Shown here: positions 53,571 to 62,996 of the stretch, one piece after another | Numbering within the stretch: the first letter of the stretch is position 1 | How the letters are laid out: each line of letters begins with the position of its first letter | From: Dyadobacter luteus | GTDB taxonomy: Bacteria > Bacteroidota > Bacteroidia > Cytophagales > Spirosomataceae | Length of the DNA: 64,000 bases | Reading direction: 5' to 3' | Assembly: GCF_003383615.1 (NCBI RefSeq) | Contig: NZ_QNUL01000025.1 | Coordinates: 1 to 64,000, forward strand | The notes under the pieces: model-generated | Seen by the model: only the letters and a program-made list of their open reading frames with translations | Told to the model about the DNA's origin: nothing | Databases searched by the model: none | Program-made: the position numbers and the translations under genes

Positions 53571-54143
53571 ATGAAATCGGTCAATACGCTTACAATTCCT
53601 GCCTTACTGTGCAAGGTGCTGTATTTTTTCATTGCTGCCGCCACGGTTTTTATAACTGTTATTTTCATTCATCTGCAAATTGCCCCATCGTATTATGCCG
53701 GATGGAATGCAGAGCTGATGACTCCCAAAAGTATTCTTTCGATTACTACTTTTGAAAGATGGTCTGCTGATCTATACAATGAAAGTACATTGTTATCCTT
53801 TGACAAAATCAAAAAAACGTCTCTGTATTTCAACTACTTCCGGGTACTGGCAATACTATATTTCATTTTCCTGACGATAAAGGAATTTTCGAAAATTATC
53901 GAGTCTGTAAAGTTGATAGAAACCTTTCACCAAAGAAACATTTTATCATTCCAAAAGATGTTCCGATACCTGCTGGCTACTTCTATTTTGTTCGGTGTAA
54001 CGATTGTAAACGGTCAGGAGGCAAATCTTTACAGTTATTCAATACAGGTTACGCCCCTCATCCTATCATTCGCCGCTTTAATGATGGCTGAGATATTTAA
54101 GCAGGGAAATCAGCTGTTGGAAGAAAACCAATTAACAATCTAA
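53571..54143 (+). CDS. DUF2975-family membrane protein
   Basis: A 190-residue membrane protein with four hydrophobic helices (about 8-32, 82-102, 128-146, 158-176) and the 'LFYFIFLTIKEFSKII'-like central segment and 'TFHQRNILSFQKMFRYLL' region typical of DUF2975. It precedes, by 1 nt, a small XRE-type regulator, a recurring arrangement in Firmicutes and Bacteroidota. Function unknown. Confidence 0.82.
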   Translation: MKSVNTLTIPALLCKVLYFFIAAATVFITVIFIHLQIAPSYYAGWNAELMTPKSILSITTFERWSADLYNESTLLSFDKIKKTSLYFNYFRVLAILYFIFLTIKEFSKIIESVKLIETFHQRNILSFQKMFRYLLATSILFGVTIVNGQEANLYSYSIQVTPLILSFAALMMAEIFKQGNQLLEENQLTI

Positions 54144-54144
54144 A

Positions 54145-54348
54145 ATGCCAATCATAGTAAATGTAGATGTAATGTTGGCCAGGCGAAAAATGTCTGTTAC
54201 CGAATTATCGGAACGAATAGGAATAACGATGGCAAACATTTCAATACTGAAAAACGGAAAGGCGAAAGCAATTCGATTTTCAACATTAGAGGCCATCTGT
54301 AAGGAACTTGACTGCCAGCCTGGAGATATCCTGGAATATCAGCCTTAA
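54145..54348 (+). CDS. Small XRE/YozG-like helix-turn-helix regulator
   Basis: A 67-residue protein consisting of one helix-turn-helix ('MSVTELSERIGITMANISIL', 'FSTLEAICKELDCQPGDILEY'), the compact YozG-like regulator group usually encoded after a DUF2975 protein. It probably regulates its own operon. Confidence 0.9.
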   Translation: MPIIVNVDVMLARRKMSVTELSERIGITMANISILKNGKAKAIRFSTLEAICKELDCQPGDILEYQP

Positions 54349-54401
54349 TCAGGTTGAGAACTACGACCGGACATCCTCTTTCAGAAGTAATTGTCAATAA
54401 A

Positions 54402-55349
54402 TTAAATTTCTTTCTTTTTTGTATAGGCTTTTAGTTTCTTCAGCACCTTCCTGCTAGCCGGAGCAATCGTTCCATGCTTATGATCCTGAGGGATTTTCAC
54501 CTGTGATGAGATGTTCTCAAACTTGACAAAATCTCTCGTTTTTACGACACCATAGGTTTTGTCCCGGTATTGATCAAAATAAATGAGCCAGTCTTTACCG
54601 ACTTTCTGAACAGTTGGCCCTTCAGTAAGAAACCCTGTAAATGGCGCTGACACATCCTTGTATGGCCCCAGCGCATGATCCGCATAAGCGACTTTTATAT
54701 TACGGTTCGGACGGGTATTGTCCTTTAAAACCAACACATACTTCCCTGCCTGCTTTTTTACAATCACAGCATCTATCACACTGAAACCCGGATCCAGAAA
54801 CAGTGCTGCTTTGCTGAAACTTACAAAATCCTTTGTTTTGGTATAATACATCCGGTGGTTGTTCTTTTCATCCTCCTCTCCTTTTTCAAACTTAAAAGGA
54901 ATGGTTGACGCCCAGATGATAATGAACTCTCCTGACTGATCGTCATAAAACAGTTCCGGTGCCCATACGTTTACAACTTCCGGTTCATGCTCCATCACAG
55001 GGATAAACCGTTGCTGTGACCAGTTGGCAAGATCTTGTGAACTGGCGTAGCCAAAACCTTTGTCCCCTTTCCAGTTCGTAGTCCAAACCAAATGAAATAT
55101 TCCGTCAGGTCCCTGGACAATAGATGGGTCCCTCATCAGTTTCCCACCGACCTCTGGTTTCAGAAAAGTCCGGTTCAGATCTTCCCAATTGTAGCCGTCG
55201 TTGCTGTAAGCTATATGTAACCCATCCGTTGCAGGTTCACGAAAGGATGTGAATACATAACTTTGCTTCTGACATGAACCCAATAGAATTAATGCTGACA
55301 GAGCACCTGAAGCGGCAAAACCCCTGAAATTGAAGGTATGCTTAATCAT
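54402..55349 (-). CDS. Glycoside hydrolase family 43-like lipoprotein
   Basis: A 315-residue five-bladed beta-propeller glycosidase with lipobox 'LLGSC'. The three expected acidic residues are in 'MRDPSIVQG' (general base Asp), 'SVIDAVIV' (pKa-modulating Asp) and 'LTEGPTV' (acid Glu). Likely substrates are arabinose- or xylose-containing glycans. It is the last gene of the sugar ABC operon and overlaps the permease stop by 8 nt. A start at 55370 is also possible. Confidence 0.85.
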   Translation of the reverse strand: MIKHTFNFRGFAASGALSALILLGSCQKQSYVFTSFREPATDGLHIAYSNDGYNWEDLNRTFLKPEVGGKLMRDPSIVQGPDGIFHLVWTTNWKGDKGFGYASSQDLANWSQQRFIPVMEHEPEVVNVWAPELFYDDQSGEFIIIWASTIPFKFEKGEEDEKNNHRMYYTKTKDFVSFSKAALFLDPGFSVIDAVIVKKQAGKYVLVLKDNTRPNRNIKVAYADHALGPYKDVSAPFTGFLTEGPTVQKVGKDWLIYFDQYRDKTYGVVKTRDFVKFENISSQVKIPQDHKHGTIAPASRKVLKKLKAYTKKKEI

Positions 55350-56316
55350 TTTTTGAATTTGACTTATCAATGATAACTGCGAGCAAAATCACCAATCCTT
55401 TTACTACCTGCTGCCAGAACGGAGAAACGTTCAGTAATACCAAACCGTTGTTCAATACGCCAATGATAATTGCCCCCTGAACTGTACCGAGAATGCTACC
55501 CCGTCCACCCGAAAGCGATGTCCCGCCGATCACTACAGCAGCGATCGAATCCAGCTCATAACTGATACCGGCATTGGGCTGAGCTGAATCGAGTCGGGAT
55601 GTCACCAGTAAGCCTCCAATTCCCGCCAATGCCCCTGCTATGGTATACACGATGATTTTCACCTTGTTTACATTGATTCCCGACAATTTCGCTGCACTTT
55701 CATTTCCTCCGATGGCATAGATATAGCGTCCCAGTCGCGTCTTATTCGTCACAAATAATGCAACAGCCACAATGATTCCTGAGATCCAGACAGGAACAGG
55801 AATCCCCAGAAACCAGCCTGTCCCGAAATATAGGAACTTGTCACCCAGGCCACTGATCGGAAAGCCCTGGGTCCATAGCATCGTCAGCCCGCGTGCAACC
55901 GTCAGCATAGCCAGCGTCGCTACAAATGGTGGAACTTTAAACCTCGTGATTGTAAATCCACTGAAAGCGCCCAACGCTGAACCAGTAAGCACCCCCGCGA
56001 GTACCGCTCCCAATATGGTAAAACCTATATACAGATTATTTGATGGAATTTCGATCCCGTTTTTCAGAAGTCCGGCCGTAATGGCACCGCAAAGTGCAAG
56101 CACTGAGCCTACGGAAAGGTCAATACCGGCAGTCAATACGATCAAGGTCATTCCGGTTGAGATACAAATATTGACAGAGATCTGCCGCATCACGTTCCAT
56201 AGGTTGGATACGGTCAGAAATTTATCTGACAGTATACTCAACCCCAGACAAAGGATAAAAAGCGCGATTAACGATTGGAAGCGAAGTAATCTGGACTTGT
56301 ATAATGCTATATTCAT
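55342..56316 (-). CDS. Sugar ABC transporter permease (RbsC family)
   Basis: A 324-residue inner membrane permease with about eight to ten helices and family segments 'LSVGSVLALCGAITAGLL', 'GNESAAKLSGINVNKVKI' and 'AAVVIGGTSLSGGRGSILGT'. Works with the ATPase encoded just upstream and the lipid-anchored binding protein encoded further upstream. Confidence 0.93.
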   Translation of the reverse strand: MNIALYKSRLLRFQSLIALFILCLGLSILSDKFLTVSNLWNVMRQISVNICISTGMTLIVLTAGIDLSVGSVLALCGAITAGLLKNGIEIPSNNLYIGFTILGAVLAGVLTGSALGAFSGFTITRFKVPPFVATLAMLTVARGLTMLWTQGFPISGLGDKFLYFGTGWFLGIPVPVWISGIIVAVALFVTNKTRLGRYIYAIGGNESAAKLSGINVNKVKIIVYTIAGALAGIGGLLVTSRLDSAQPNAGISYELDSIAAVVIGGTSLSGGRGSILGTVQGAIIIGVLNNGLVLLNVSPFWQQVVKGLVILLAVIIDKSNSKND

Positions 56317-56379
56317 TTTAGCTGTGCGCTATAGACCGTTCAGTTTTTCCGGTCAATGGATCAGTTTAATTTCTTTTTG

Positions 56380-57891
56380 TTAAGCTGCGTATACGGATTT
56401 GGGAATGGCCGCTTTAAGAATGGAATCTTCTGTGGCATCATTGACGGAAAACTCGGCGGTCAATACACCCTCGGCCATCACCAGCACCCTATCCGAAATG
56501 GCGAGAATTTCGGGTAGTTCAGAAGAAACCATAACGATTCCCAATCCATCATCTGCCAGCTGCATAATCAATTTGTATATCTCTGTTTTTGCATTGATGT
56601 CAATACCACGCGTAGGTTCATCCAGCAGCAACAGCCGGGGTTTGGTAGCCAGCCACTTGGCCAGTACAATCTTCTGCTGGTTACCTCCACTGAGATTTCC
56701 GGCCAATTGCTGTTGTGATGAAGTTTTGATTTTGAGATCGCTGATGTAACGGGTCGTCAGGTCTTCCTGCTTCTTGGTATTCAGCGTTCCAAATTCTTCC
56801 ATATCCTCCAGGGTGGTAAGGCACAAATTGGTTTGTACGTTCAAGCCCAGTACCAGGCCATCCTTTTTCCTGTCTTCGGGCACCAGCGCCAAACCGGCCT
56901 GTATCGCTTTGGCAACTGAATCAATCTGAACGACCTGTCCATCCATAAGCACGGCTCCTTCCACACCTTTGTGTAAACCAAAAATTGTTTCCAGAAGCTC
57001 TGTCCTGCCTGCTCCCATTAAACCAAAAAGTCCGACGATTTCGCCTTTCCCAACCTGGAAACTGATATCTTTCAATAGTTTTTCACCCGTTCGTACGGGA
57101 TGTTTCAGAGAAAGGTTTTTGACTTGTAAAATAGGTTCAGCGCATTGATTTGCACTCTTTTTACGAATCACTTCTATTTTCCTTCCTACCATTTTCTGTA
57201 TCAGCACATCCTGACATATCCCTTCCATACTGCCCGATTCCACTGATTTGCCATCCCGCAACACGACATAATGATCAGCAATACGGAAAAGCTCATCCAG
57301 CTTGTGCGAAACATACACAATAGCCTTTCCTTCATTTTTCAGATCGTCAATGATATCAAAAAGTACTTCCACTTCACTTCCGGTGATTGCAGAAGTTGGC
57401 TCATCCATAATAATCACTTCCGCATCAGTGAGCAGTGCCTTTGCAATTTCCACAATCTGCTGCTGCCCCACTTTCAACTTCACAACCAGAGCCTCGGGAT
57501 TCACATGCAGTTTGAGCCTGTCAAGTAGCTCCTGCGTCCGTTTTCGCATGCGTTTTTTGTCTACTGTCCCATATTGCGTGATCAATTCCCGACCCAGGAA
57601 AATATTTTCTGTGACACTCAGATAAGGAATCAGATTAAGCTCCTGATGAATGATAGCAATACCTCTGCGCTGCGCATCGGCAGGGCCGGTAAATCTCACA
57701 GGTTCCCCTTTGAACAATATCTCACCTTCAAAGTCGGGATATACCCCGGAAAGGATTTTCATCAGGGTAGATTTGCCTGCTCCATTCTCTCCGATTAAAG
57801 CTGTCACTTTCCCTCCTTCCAGTGACATACACACGTCCTGCAAGGCTAGCACTCCGGGAAATCTCTTGGTAATATTTTTGGCAACCAGCAT
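56380..57891 (-). CDS. Sugar ABC transporter ATP-binding protein (RbsA family)
   Basis: A 503-residue double ATPase. The first half has Walker A 'GENGAGKST', signature 'LKVGQQQ' and Walker B 'VIIMDEPTSA'. The second half has a degenerate Walker A 'GLMGAGRTE', signature 'LSGGNQQ' and 'LLLLDEPTRG', as usual in RbsA proteins. The frame is open to 57975, but the ATG at 57891 ('MLVAKNITKRFPG') is the standard start. Confidence 0.93.
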   Translation of the reverse strand: MLVAKNITKRFPGVLALQDVCMSLEGGKVTALIGENGAGKSTLMKILSGVYPDFEGEILFKGEPVRFTGPADAQRRGIAIIHQELNLIPYLSVTENIFLGRELITQYGTVDKKRMRKRTQELLDRLKLHVNPEALVVKLKVGQQQIVEIAKALLTDAEVIIMDEPTSAITGSEVEVLFDIIDDLKNEGKAIVYVSHKLDELFRIADHYVVLRDGKSVESGSMEGICQDVLIQKMVGRKIEVIRKKSANQCAEPILQVKNLSLKHPVRTGEKLLKDISFQVGKGEIVGLFGLMGAGRTELLETIFGLHKGVEGAVLMDGQVVQIDSVAKAIQAGLALVPEDRKKDGLVLGLNVQTNLCLTTLEDMEEFGTLNTKKQEDLTTRYISDLKIKTSSQQQLAGNLSGGNQQKIVLAKWLATKPRLLLLDEPTRGIDINAKTEIYKLIMQLADDGLGIVMVSSELPEILAISDRVLVMAEGVLTAEFSVNDATEDSILKAAIPKSVYAA

Positions 57892-57970
57892 CTTCGATCC
57901 GTTTAAAACTCCCGTAACCAGAATAAAGTCTATCGTCGTACACCTGAACTCCCAACCACACAAAGCCCCA

Positions 57971-58034
57971 TTCACTCTTAATTCTCAACTCTTAAATCTT
58001 CATTCTTAACTCCTCATTCTTAATTCTTAATTCC
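57971..58034. repeat. AT-rich near-tandem repeat spanning the DUF2291 stop codon
   Basis: On the minus strand, TTAAGAAT-like units recur with small variations (GAATTAAGAATTAAGAATGAGG, split here as one motif of 8-9 nt units), covering the last codons of the DUF2291 gene and running into the leader of the ATPase gene. It encodes the low-complexity 'ELRIKNEELRMKI' tail. Such arrays occur in many Bacteroidota genomes (recollection). Confidence 0.6.
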
Positions 58035-58639
58035 ACCGGAATCACCTCTACTCGTTTCAGATCCAAATACTCCCTGTTCAGCTCAATGGCCCCATGGAAA
58101 GAAACAACGTCCCCTTTTTTCACTTTGGACCTGAATGGTGGAATTACCTTGTCGCGGATAATCTTATTGATTTCGGCAGATACGTTGTTAAAATCCATTG
58201 AATTCTCAAATTCGTTGATGTGTAGACTACCAGAAGCATCTCTCACTGCATTGCCGAATACATATTCTGTAGCCAGTCGTAACTCCGGTCTCTGGCCAGC
58301 CGAATCAAGCCTGACAATCACTTCGTTTTCATCCACCGATATTACTTCGCCTTCTCCTTTCACCAGAAAATACCTGATATTACCTATTCCTAAGGCATGG
58401 GAATACTGCTCAAAAGCTTTGTCTTTTTCAGTTTGCAAAAGGGGTAGAAGTACATTGTAGGAAACCGATTTTTTCAATGCAGGAATTAGCCTCGCTGTCC
58501 AAAATTCCCCGGCATATTTGGCAGCATTGAATGAACTCGTTCCTGCCTTCACCTCATCCAGAGCCTTGAAATAGACTGAGTTGTACGCGACAACCGCTAC
58601 TACTGCCAGAAACACGATATATTTAACTGATTTTTTCAT
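57992..58639 (-). CDS. DUF2291-family protein of the sugar ABC transporter
   Basis: A 215-residue protein with one N-terminal hydrophobic segment (about 7-25) and a periplasmic beta-rich domain ('LVKGEGEVISVDENEVIVRLDS', read in pieces; 'KKGDVVSFHGAIELNREYLDL'). DUF2291 proteins are encoded inside RbsABC-type operons, as here between the binding protein and the ATPase. Role unknown. Its last 13 residues come from an AT-rich repeat and may be dispensable. Confidence 0.85.
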   Translation of the reverse strand: MKKSVKYIVFLAVVAVVAYNSVYFKALDEVKAGTSSFNAAKYAGEFWTARLIPALKKSVSYNVLLPLLQTEKDKAFEQYSHALGIGNIRYFLVKGEGEVISVDENEVIVRLDSAGQRPELRLATEYVFGNAVRDASGSLHINEFENSMDFNNVSAEINKIIRDKVIPPFRSKVKKGDVVSFHGAIELNREYLDLKRVEVIPVELRIKNEELRMKI

Positions 58640-58642
58640 ATC

Positions 58643-59602
58643 CTATTCCTTTTTGCCGTAAGCCGCATAATTTTCAATGTTGTCTTTCCTGACCAGTTCC
58701 ACAGCTACAGGCATTTTTTTAGGAAAATCTCTTTTACCTTTGAAATAAGCATCTGCAAAATTCGCTGCGGTTTCAGCCATCACTTCGGGGAACTGCATAC
58801 CGGTTGCCATTATTTTCCCCTGCTGAATAGACAGGACTACGTCCTCTGCTCCGTCAAAACCAAATACTTTTACTTTATCAGCCTTACCCGAAGCCACCAG
58901 CGCCTGATACGCGCCCATGGCCATAGCGTCGTTTCCACAGAAAACAGCATCAATATCAGGCTGAGCCTGGAGAATGGATTCCAGCACCTCCATGGCTTTG
59001 TTGCGATCAAAATCTGCACTCTGTTGCGCCACCATTTTCAGATCAGGATAGTGATCCACTACGCTATGAAATCCTTTAGAGCGGTTCCATGTATTGTTGT
59101 CTCCCACCATTCCCAGAATTTCGACATACTTCCCTTTTTTATTGAGCGTCTCCACAAAGTATTTGGCAATCGAAACACAGCCGGAATAGCTGTCTGAGAG
59201 TATCTGTGAAGTGGCAGCGTCGTTGGCATTCACTTCTCTGTCCATACAAAAAACCGGAACACCCGCCGCTGTAGCATTTTTGACATTGATAATGGAGCCG
59301 TCTGCGTCAGTAGGATTGAATAAAATGGCGTTGTAGCCAGAAGCAATCGCATTTTCGAAGTGATCTGTTTCCTGTGCGGTGTTATTTTGCGAGTCAAATA
59401 CTTTCGATTCATAACCCAGCTCTTTTGCTTTTGCCTGCGCTCTTTCCGCCAGGAAAACGAACCACGGATTATTCAGAGTGGAGACCACAATGGCTATTTT
59501 TTTAGGTTCGTCTGTAGTTTGTCTTGTTTTACAACGGATTAATGCAACTCCAAAAAGGACACACCCCAGCGCTGTCAGACATGATTTTAACAACTTGTTC
59601 AT
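58643..59602 (-). CDS. Sugar ABC transporter substrate-binding lipoprotein (RbsB family)
   Basis: A 319-residue periplasmic binding protein. The lipobox 'ALIRC' puts the lipidated Cys at 24. 'KIAIVVSTLNNPWFVFLAERA' (read in pieces), 'ILFNPTDADG', 'VFCMDREVN' and 'AVFCGNDAMAMGAYQAL' are RbsB family signatures, with the Asn/Asp/Arg residues that contact a pyranose. It delivers a pentose or similar sugar to the permease. Confidence 0.93.
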   Translation of the reverse strand: MNKLLKSCLTALGCVLFGVALIRCKTRQTTDEPKKIAIVVSTLNNPWFVFLAERAQAKAKELGYESKVFDSQNNTAQETDHFENAIASGYNAILFNPTDADGSIINVKNATAAGVPVFCMDREVNANDAATSQILSDSYSGCVSIAKYFVETLNKKGKYVEILGMVGDNNTWNRSKGFHSVVDHYPDLKMVAQQSADFDRNKAMEVLESILQAQPDIDAVFCGNDAMAMGAYQALVASGKADKVKVFGFDGAEDVVLSIQQGKIMATGMQFPEVMAETAANFADAYFKGKRDFPKKMPVAVELVRKDNIENYAAYGKKE

Positions 59603-59661
59603 TGAAATTTTTCGGGTTAGGAAAAATACGTTAAGACATCAAACCTGAGATCCTAACTATA

Positions 59662-61071
59662 TTATTCAGGAAAAACTGTGACAATCACACGTTGATAGCG
59701 TGTCAAAGAAGGCGTACCGTCGTCTGTTACGGCTAAAATGATATGCAATGTTTCTGGTTTTGAAACCTTTGGCGCTACGAATGTAGTTTGCGCAGCTTCT
59801 GTATTTTCGATCTTTATCGGTTCTTTGATCACATAAGTTCCAACCTCCGGATAATAGATCCATTTGAAAGATAACTTATTGCCATCAGGATCACTCGATC
59901 CGGAACCATTCAGTGTCACAGCCTGACCGCTTTTAGCTGTCAGCTGATTGGCATGTTTTAACAAGGCTTTGGGTGGGTGATTTGCCTCCTTGAAAGGCTT
60001 GATCGTCCAGTCCATTCTGGCCGCAAAATCATGCTGAAATGCTTCTCTCCATCGCCACAAGGTAGCCTTGCTGCTCGTATGGTAATTACCATCCACACCC
60101 ATTACTTCATCGACAGCATCTGTGTAGATTGGGCGTGTTTCGGCCTCGTAAAACCACTTTTGCATACGTGGCGTATACAATTCGTAACGACCGCCCCATC
60201 CGCCATATTCAGGATGTTCCGGCTCGTTCAGACCATTCGGAATGAGTCCTAAAAACGAGGGCGTATCTCCTTCCATCAGGAACTTGGTAAAAGGATATTC
60301 GGCACCTAGCGGACCATGGTTACGAACGTTTGCATCCAGCCACGGATTGTCGACGATTTCAAAGTTAGCTCCAGTAAAACGGCCATGGAATTTATCTCCG
60401 CTTATACCCGACCACAGCGCGTAGTGATAAGCACCTGCAGCATGGTAACCCGGGCTTCCCACATAAAACAAATCCGGGAACGTTTTGCGAATCCACGGAC
60501 CCGTGTCGTCCTGATCTGAAATGGTATACATTCTGATTTTGGAAACAAACTTTTGTAAATCCTCCGGGGAACGCGTCATTCTTACTTTCCAGAGCGCCTG
60601 CGCCAGACAGTTTGCTCCACCCCAAACCGGGATCCAGACGGGCCGTTTGTCCTCTTTGTCAATTACTTTGATAATCCATTCCGATCCTTCTGAGTCTTTG
60701 CCTTTTCCAATCGCATCCATGCCGAACTCGGGCAAAGCAGACTTGGTGATGCTATTCAGATATTGTTCTGTCGGGAATCCCTTTTCATGCAAGAGCAGAT
60801 TGTTCCGAACCTTTCCATAAGCTGTAATGAGTTGCCTGATTTTTTCCGGAGCGACCCTGCTCTTTTGATGAACGGATGTAGTCGCAACTAGGCCTTCTAT
60901 ATCCCATTGATTGGAATAGGTCAGAAACCGCACCAGCGACTGCGTATCATCGGGTTCATTTTCAATATCAGTGAGAATCAACACTCTTCGTTTCTCCGTA
61001 TCAGCCTGCCCGTGGCATACAAATGCGGAAAAACTCATGAAAGCAAATAGCAAACTCTTAATCAAATTCAT
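59662..61071 (-). CDS. DUF1593-family nucleoside-hydrolase-like secreted protein
   Basis: A 469-residue secreted protein with a signal peptide ending CHGQA at about 22. The N-terminal domain resembles inosine-uridine nucleoside hydrolases: 'RVLILTDIENEPDDTQSL' holds the Asp cluster expected to bind calcium, and 'WGGANCLAQALWKV' follows. A C-terminal Ig/cadherin-like domain (about 375-469) includes 'LNGSGSSDPDGNKLSFKW'. It probably cleaves a glycosidic bond and releases sugar for the co-encoded transporter. The substrate is unknown. Confidence 0.85.
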   Translation of the reverse strand: MNLIKSLLFAFMSFSAFVCHGQADTEKRRVLILTDIENEPDDTQSLVRFLTYSNQWDIEGLVATTSVHQKSRVAPEKIRQLITAYGKVRNNLLLHEKGFPTEQYLNSITKSALPEFGMDAIGKGKDSEGSEWIIKVIDKEDKRPVWIPVWGGANCLAQALWKVRMTRSPEDLQKFVSKIRMYTISDQDDTGPWIRKTFPDLFYVGSPGYHAAGAYHYALWSGISGDKFHGRFTGANFEIVDNPWLDANVRNHGPLGAEYPFTKFLMEGDTPSFLGLIPNGLNEPEHPEYGGWGGRYELYTPRMQKWFYEAETRPIYTDAVDEVMGVDGNYHTSSKATLWRWREAFQHDFAARMDWTIKPFKEANHPPKALLKHANQLTAKSGQAVTLNGSGSSDPDGNKLSFKWIYYPEVGTYVIKEPIKIENTEAAQTTFVAPKVSKPETLHIILAVTDDGTPSLTRYQRVIVTVFPE

Positions 61072-61101
61072 ATCGAAAGGAATAAATCAGGAATTTAAAA
61101 A

Positions 61102-62073
61102 TCAGTTCTGATCTTTAAGCAGATCCAGCGCTACTTCAGCAATACCTTTTTCTGAAATACCATAATGGTCGAAAATCTCCTGTTGAGAGCCAGTCACGGT
61201 ATATTCATCGGGCACGCCTATGATGCAGAAACGATTTGTAAACTGGTTTTGCAAAAGGAATGAGGCACACGCTTCTCCCAATCCGCCGTATACACTATGC
61301 TCTTCCACAGTGATAATCGGTTTTCCTTCCAGGGCTATGTTTTTAAGTTGTGTATAGTCGAGAGGTTTGATGGTATGCATACTCACTACACGCACCGAAA
61401 TGTCAGACTCACGTTCCAGTTTCGCAGCCGCTTGTATCGCAGGAAATACGGTTTCCCCTGTTGCAATAATCGTCAGATCACTTCCCGTTTTTACGATGCG
61501 TGCTTTTCCAAAATCAAAAGTCTTTTCATCCTCTGAAAGCAATTGCATTGATTTCTTCCCAAAACGGAGGTAAACCGGAACGTCACTTTCAGCTGCTAAA
61601 CGAATGGCTTGCTCTGTTTCAAAATTATCAGCAGGGGCAACGATAATCAGATTATTGATTGTCCGTAAAACGGCAAAGTCGTGCAGACTATGGTGTGTCG
61701 ATCCCAACGCTCCATAACTTACTCCGGCACTTATTCCTACCAGTTTTACCGGGTTGTCGGAGTAGGCGACATCGTTCTTGATCTGCTCCAGCGCCCTGGC
61801 AGTCAGAAAACAGGCAGGAGATACAGCAAAAACTTTTTTACCGGCAGATGCGAGTCCGGCTGATACCCCCACCAGATTTTGCTCTGCGATGCCCACTTCC
61901 ACAATCTGGTCCGGGAATTTTTTACCAAACGGAACCAATTTTCCGGACCCTCTTGAATCACTCGTAACCACGACAATATCCCTGTCTGTTTCTGCCAGTT
62001 GTTGTAAGGTGGCTGAAAAAACTTCAAGATTGGCCTGATTGCCTATAAGTATATTTTCGATCGTTGCATCCAC
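61102..62073 (-). CDS. Transketolase-like protein, C-terminal (pyrimidine-binding) subunit
   Basis: A 323-residue half-transketolase: 'DIVVVTSDSRGSGKL', 'FPDQIVEVGIAEQNLVGVSAGLASAG' (in pieces, with the catalytic Glu that activates thiamine diphosphate) and 'ITVEEHSVYGGLGEA'. It forms one active enzyme with the N-terminal half encoded 32 nt upstream. The start codon is GTG at 62073. Confidence 0.9.
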   Translation of the reverse strand: MDATIENILIGNQANLEVFSATLQQLAETDRDIVVVTSDSRGSGKLVPFGKKFPDQIVEVGIAEQNLVGVSAGLASAGKKVFAVSPACFLTARALEQIKNDVAYSDNPVKLVGISAGVSYGALGSTHHSLHDFAVLRTINNLIIVAPADNFETEQAIRLAAESDVPVYLRFGKKSMQLLSEDEKTFDFGKARIVKTGSDLTIIATGETVFPAIQAAAKLERESDISVRVVSMHTIKPLDYTQLKNIALEGKPIITVEEHSVYGGLGEACASFLLQNQFTNRFCIIGVPDEYTVTGSQQEIFDHYGISEKGIAEVALDLLKDQN

Positions 62074-62105
62074 TTTTTAAACATTTATAGTGATGAGTAA
62101 AACCC

Positions 62106-62930
62106 TTATATCGCCGCTTCCGGATCAGCCAATTCGCTCATTGCCAATTCATATTGAGCCGGATCCGGAACGCCATGATGCCATTTCAGCTGGTTTTCCA
62201 TATAACTGATTCCCTTGCCTTTTACCGTGTGTGCAATGATAAAACTTGGTTTTCCTTTCTCAAATGGCACAGCATCCAATGCTTCCTTTAGCTGGCCGAT
62301 ATCATGTCCGTCCACATGGCGCACAGACCAACCGAACGCTTCCAGCTTTTTATCCACCGGATCAGTATTACAAACACTTTCCGTAGAGCCTGTTATCTGC
62401 AGATTGTTCTTGTCCAGGATCGCGCACAGGTTGTCCAGTTTGTAGTGGGCCGCTGTCAAAGCAGCTTCCCAGTTGGATCCCTCGGGCAGCTCACCGTCAC
62501 CCAGCAACGTAAACACGCGATAATCTTTTCCGTCCAGTTTCCCAGCAATGGCAGTACCTACACTAATAGGTAAGCCGTGTCCCAATGCTCCTGTGTTTTG
62601 CTCCACACCGTGTACTTTCCGGGTAGGATGCCCGATGTAGTGCGATTTATACTTACAGAGCGTTTCCAGGTCCGACTCCGGGAAGAAACCTCTTGATGCC
62701 AACACCACATACAAAGCCTCCACCGTATGACCTTTACTCTGTATGTACCGGTCACGGTCGGGCGAGCCAAATTGCTGCGGATCCACATTCAGCGTGTGGT
62801 TATAAAGCACATTGAGAATATCAATACATGATAAACTACCGCCGGTATGTCCTGCCTTGGCCTCGTAGATGTATTTGAGTATTTTACGCCGGTACTCCAC
62901 CGATTTGCGCGTAAGTTCCTGTTCCGACAT
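62106..62930 (-). CDS. Transketolase-like protein, N-terminal (thiamine-pyrophosphate-binding) subunit
   Basis: A 274-residue half-transketolase. The thiamine-diphosphate motif runs from 'GDGELPEGSNWEAAL' to 'DKNNLQ', about 26 residues later. 'GHTGGSLSCIDILNVLYNH' and 'GALGHGLPISVGTAIAGK' are also conserved. Split transketolases of this size act on unusual sugar phosphates in several catabolic operons. It lies 66 nt after the isomerase-like gene. Confidence 0.9.
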   Translation of the reverse strand: MSEQELTRKSVEYRRKILKYIYEAKAGHTGGSLSCIDILNVLYNHTLNVDPQQFGSPDRDRYIQSKGHTVEALYVVLASRGFFPESDLETLCKYKSHYIGHPTRKVHGVEQNTGALGHGLPISVGTAIAGKLDGKDYRVFTLLGDGELPEGSNWEAALTAAHYKLDNLCAILDKNNLQITGSTESVCNTDPVDKKLEAFGWSVRHVDGHDIGQLKEALDAVPFEKGKPSFIIAHTVKGKGISYMENQLKWHHGVPDPAQYELAMSELADPEAAI

Positions 62931-62996
62931 GATGTTGTTGGAGTTAAAGTCCCGGATATTATAATCCGGGAGTATATAGTAAAGCCTTCGGAATAT

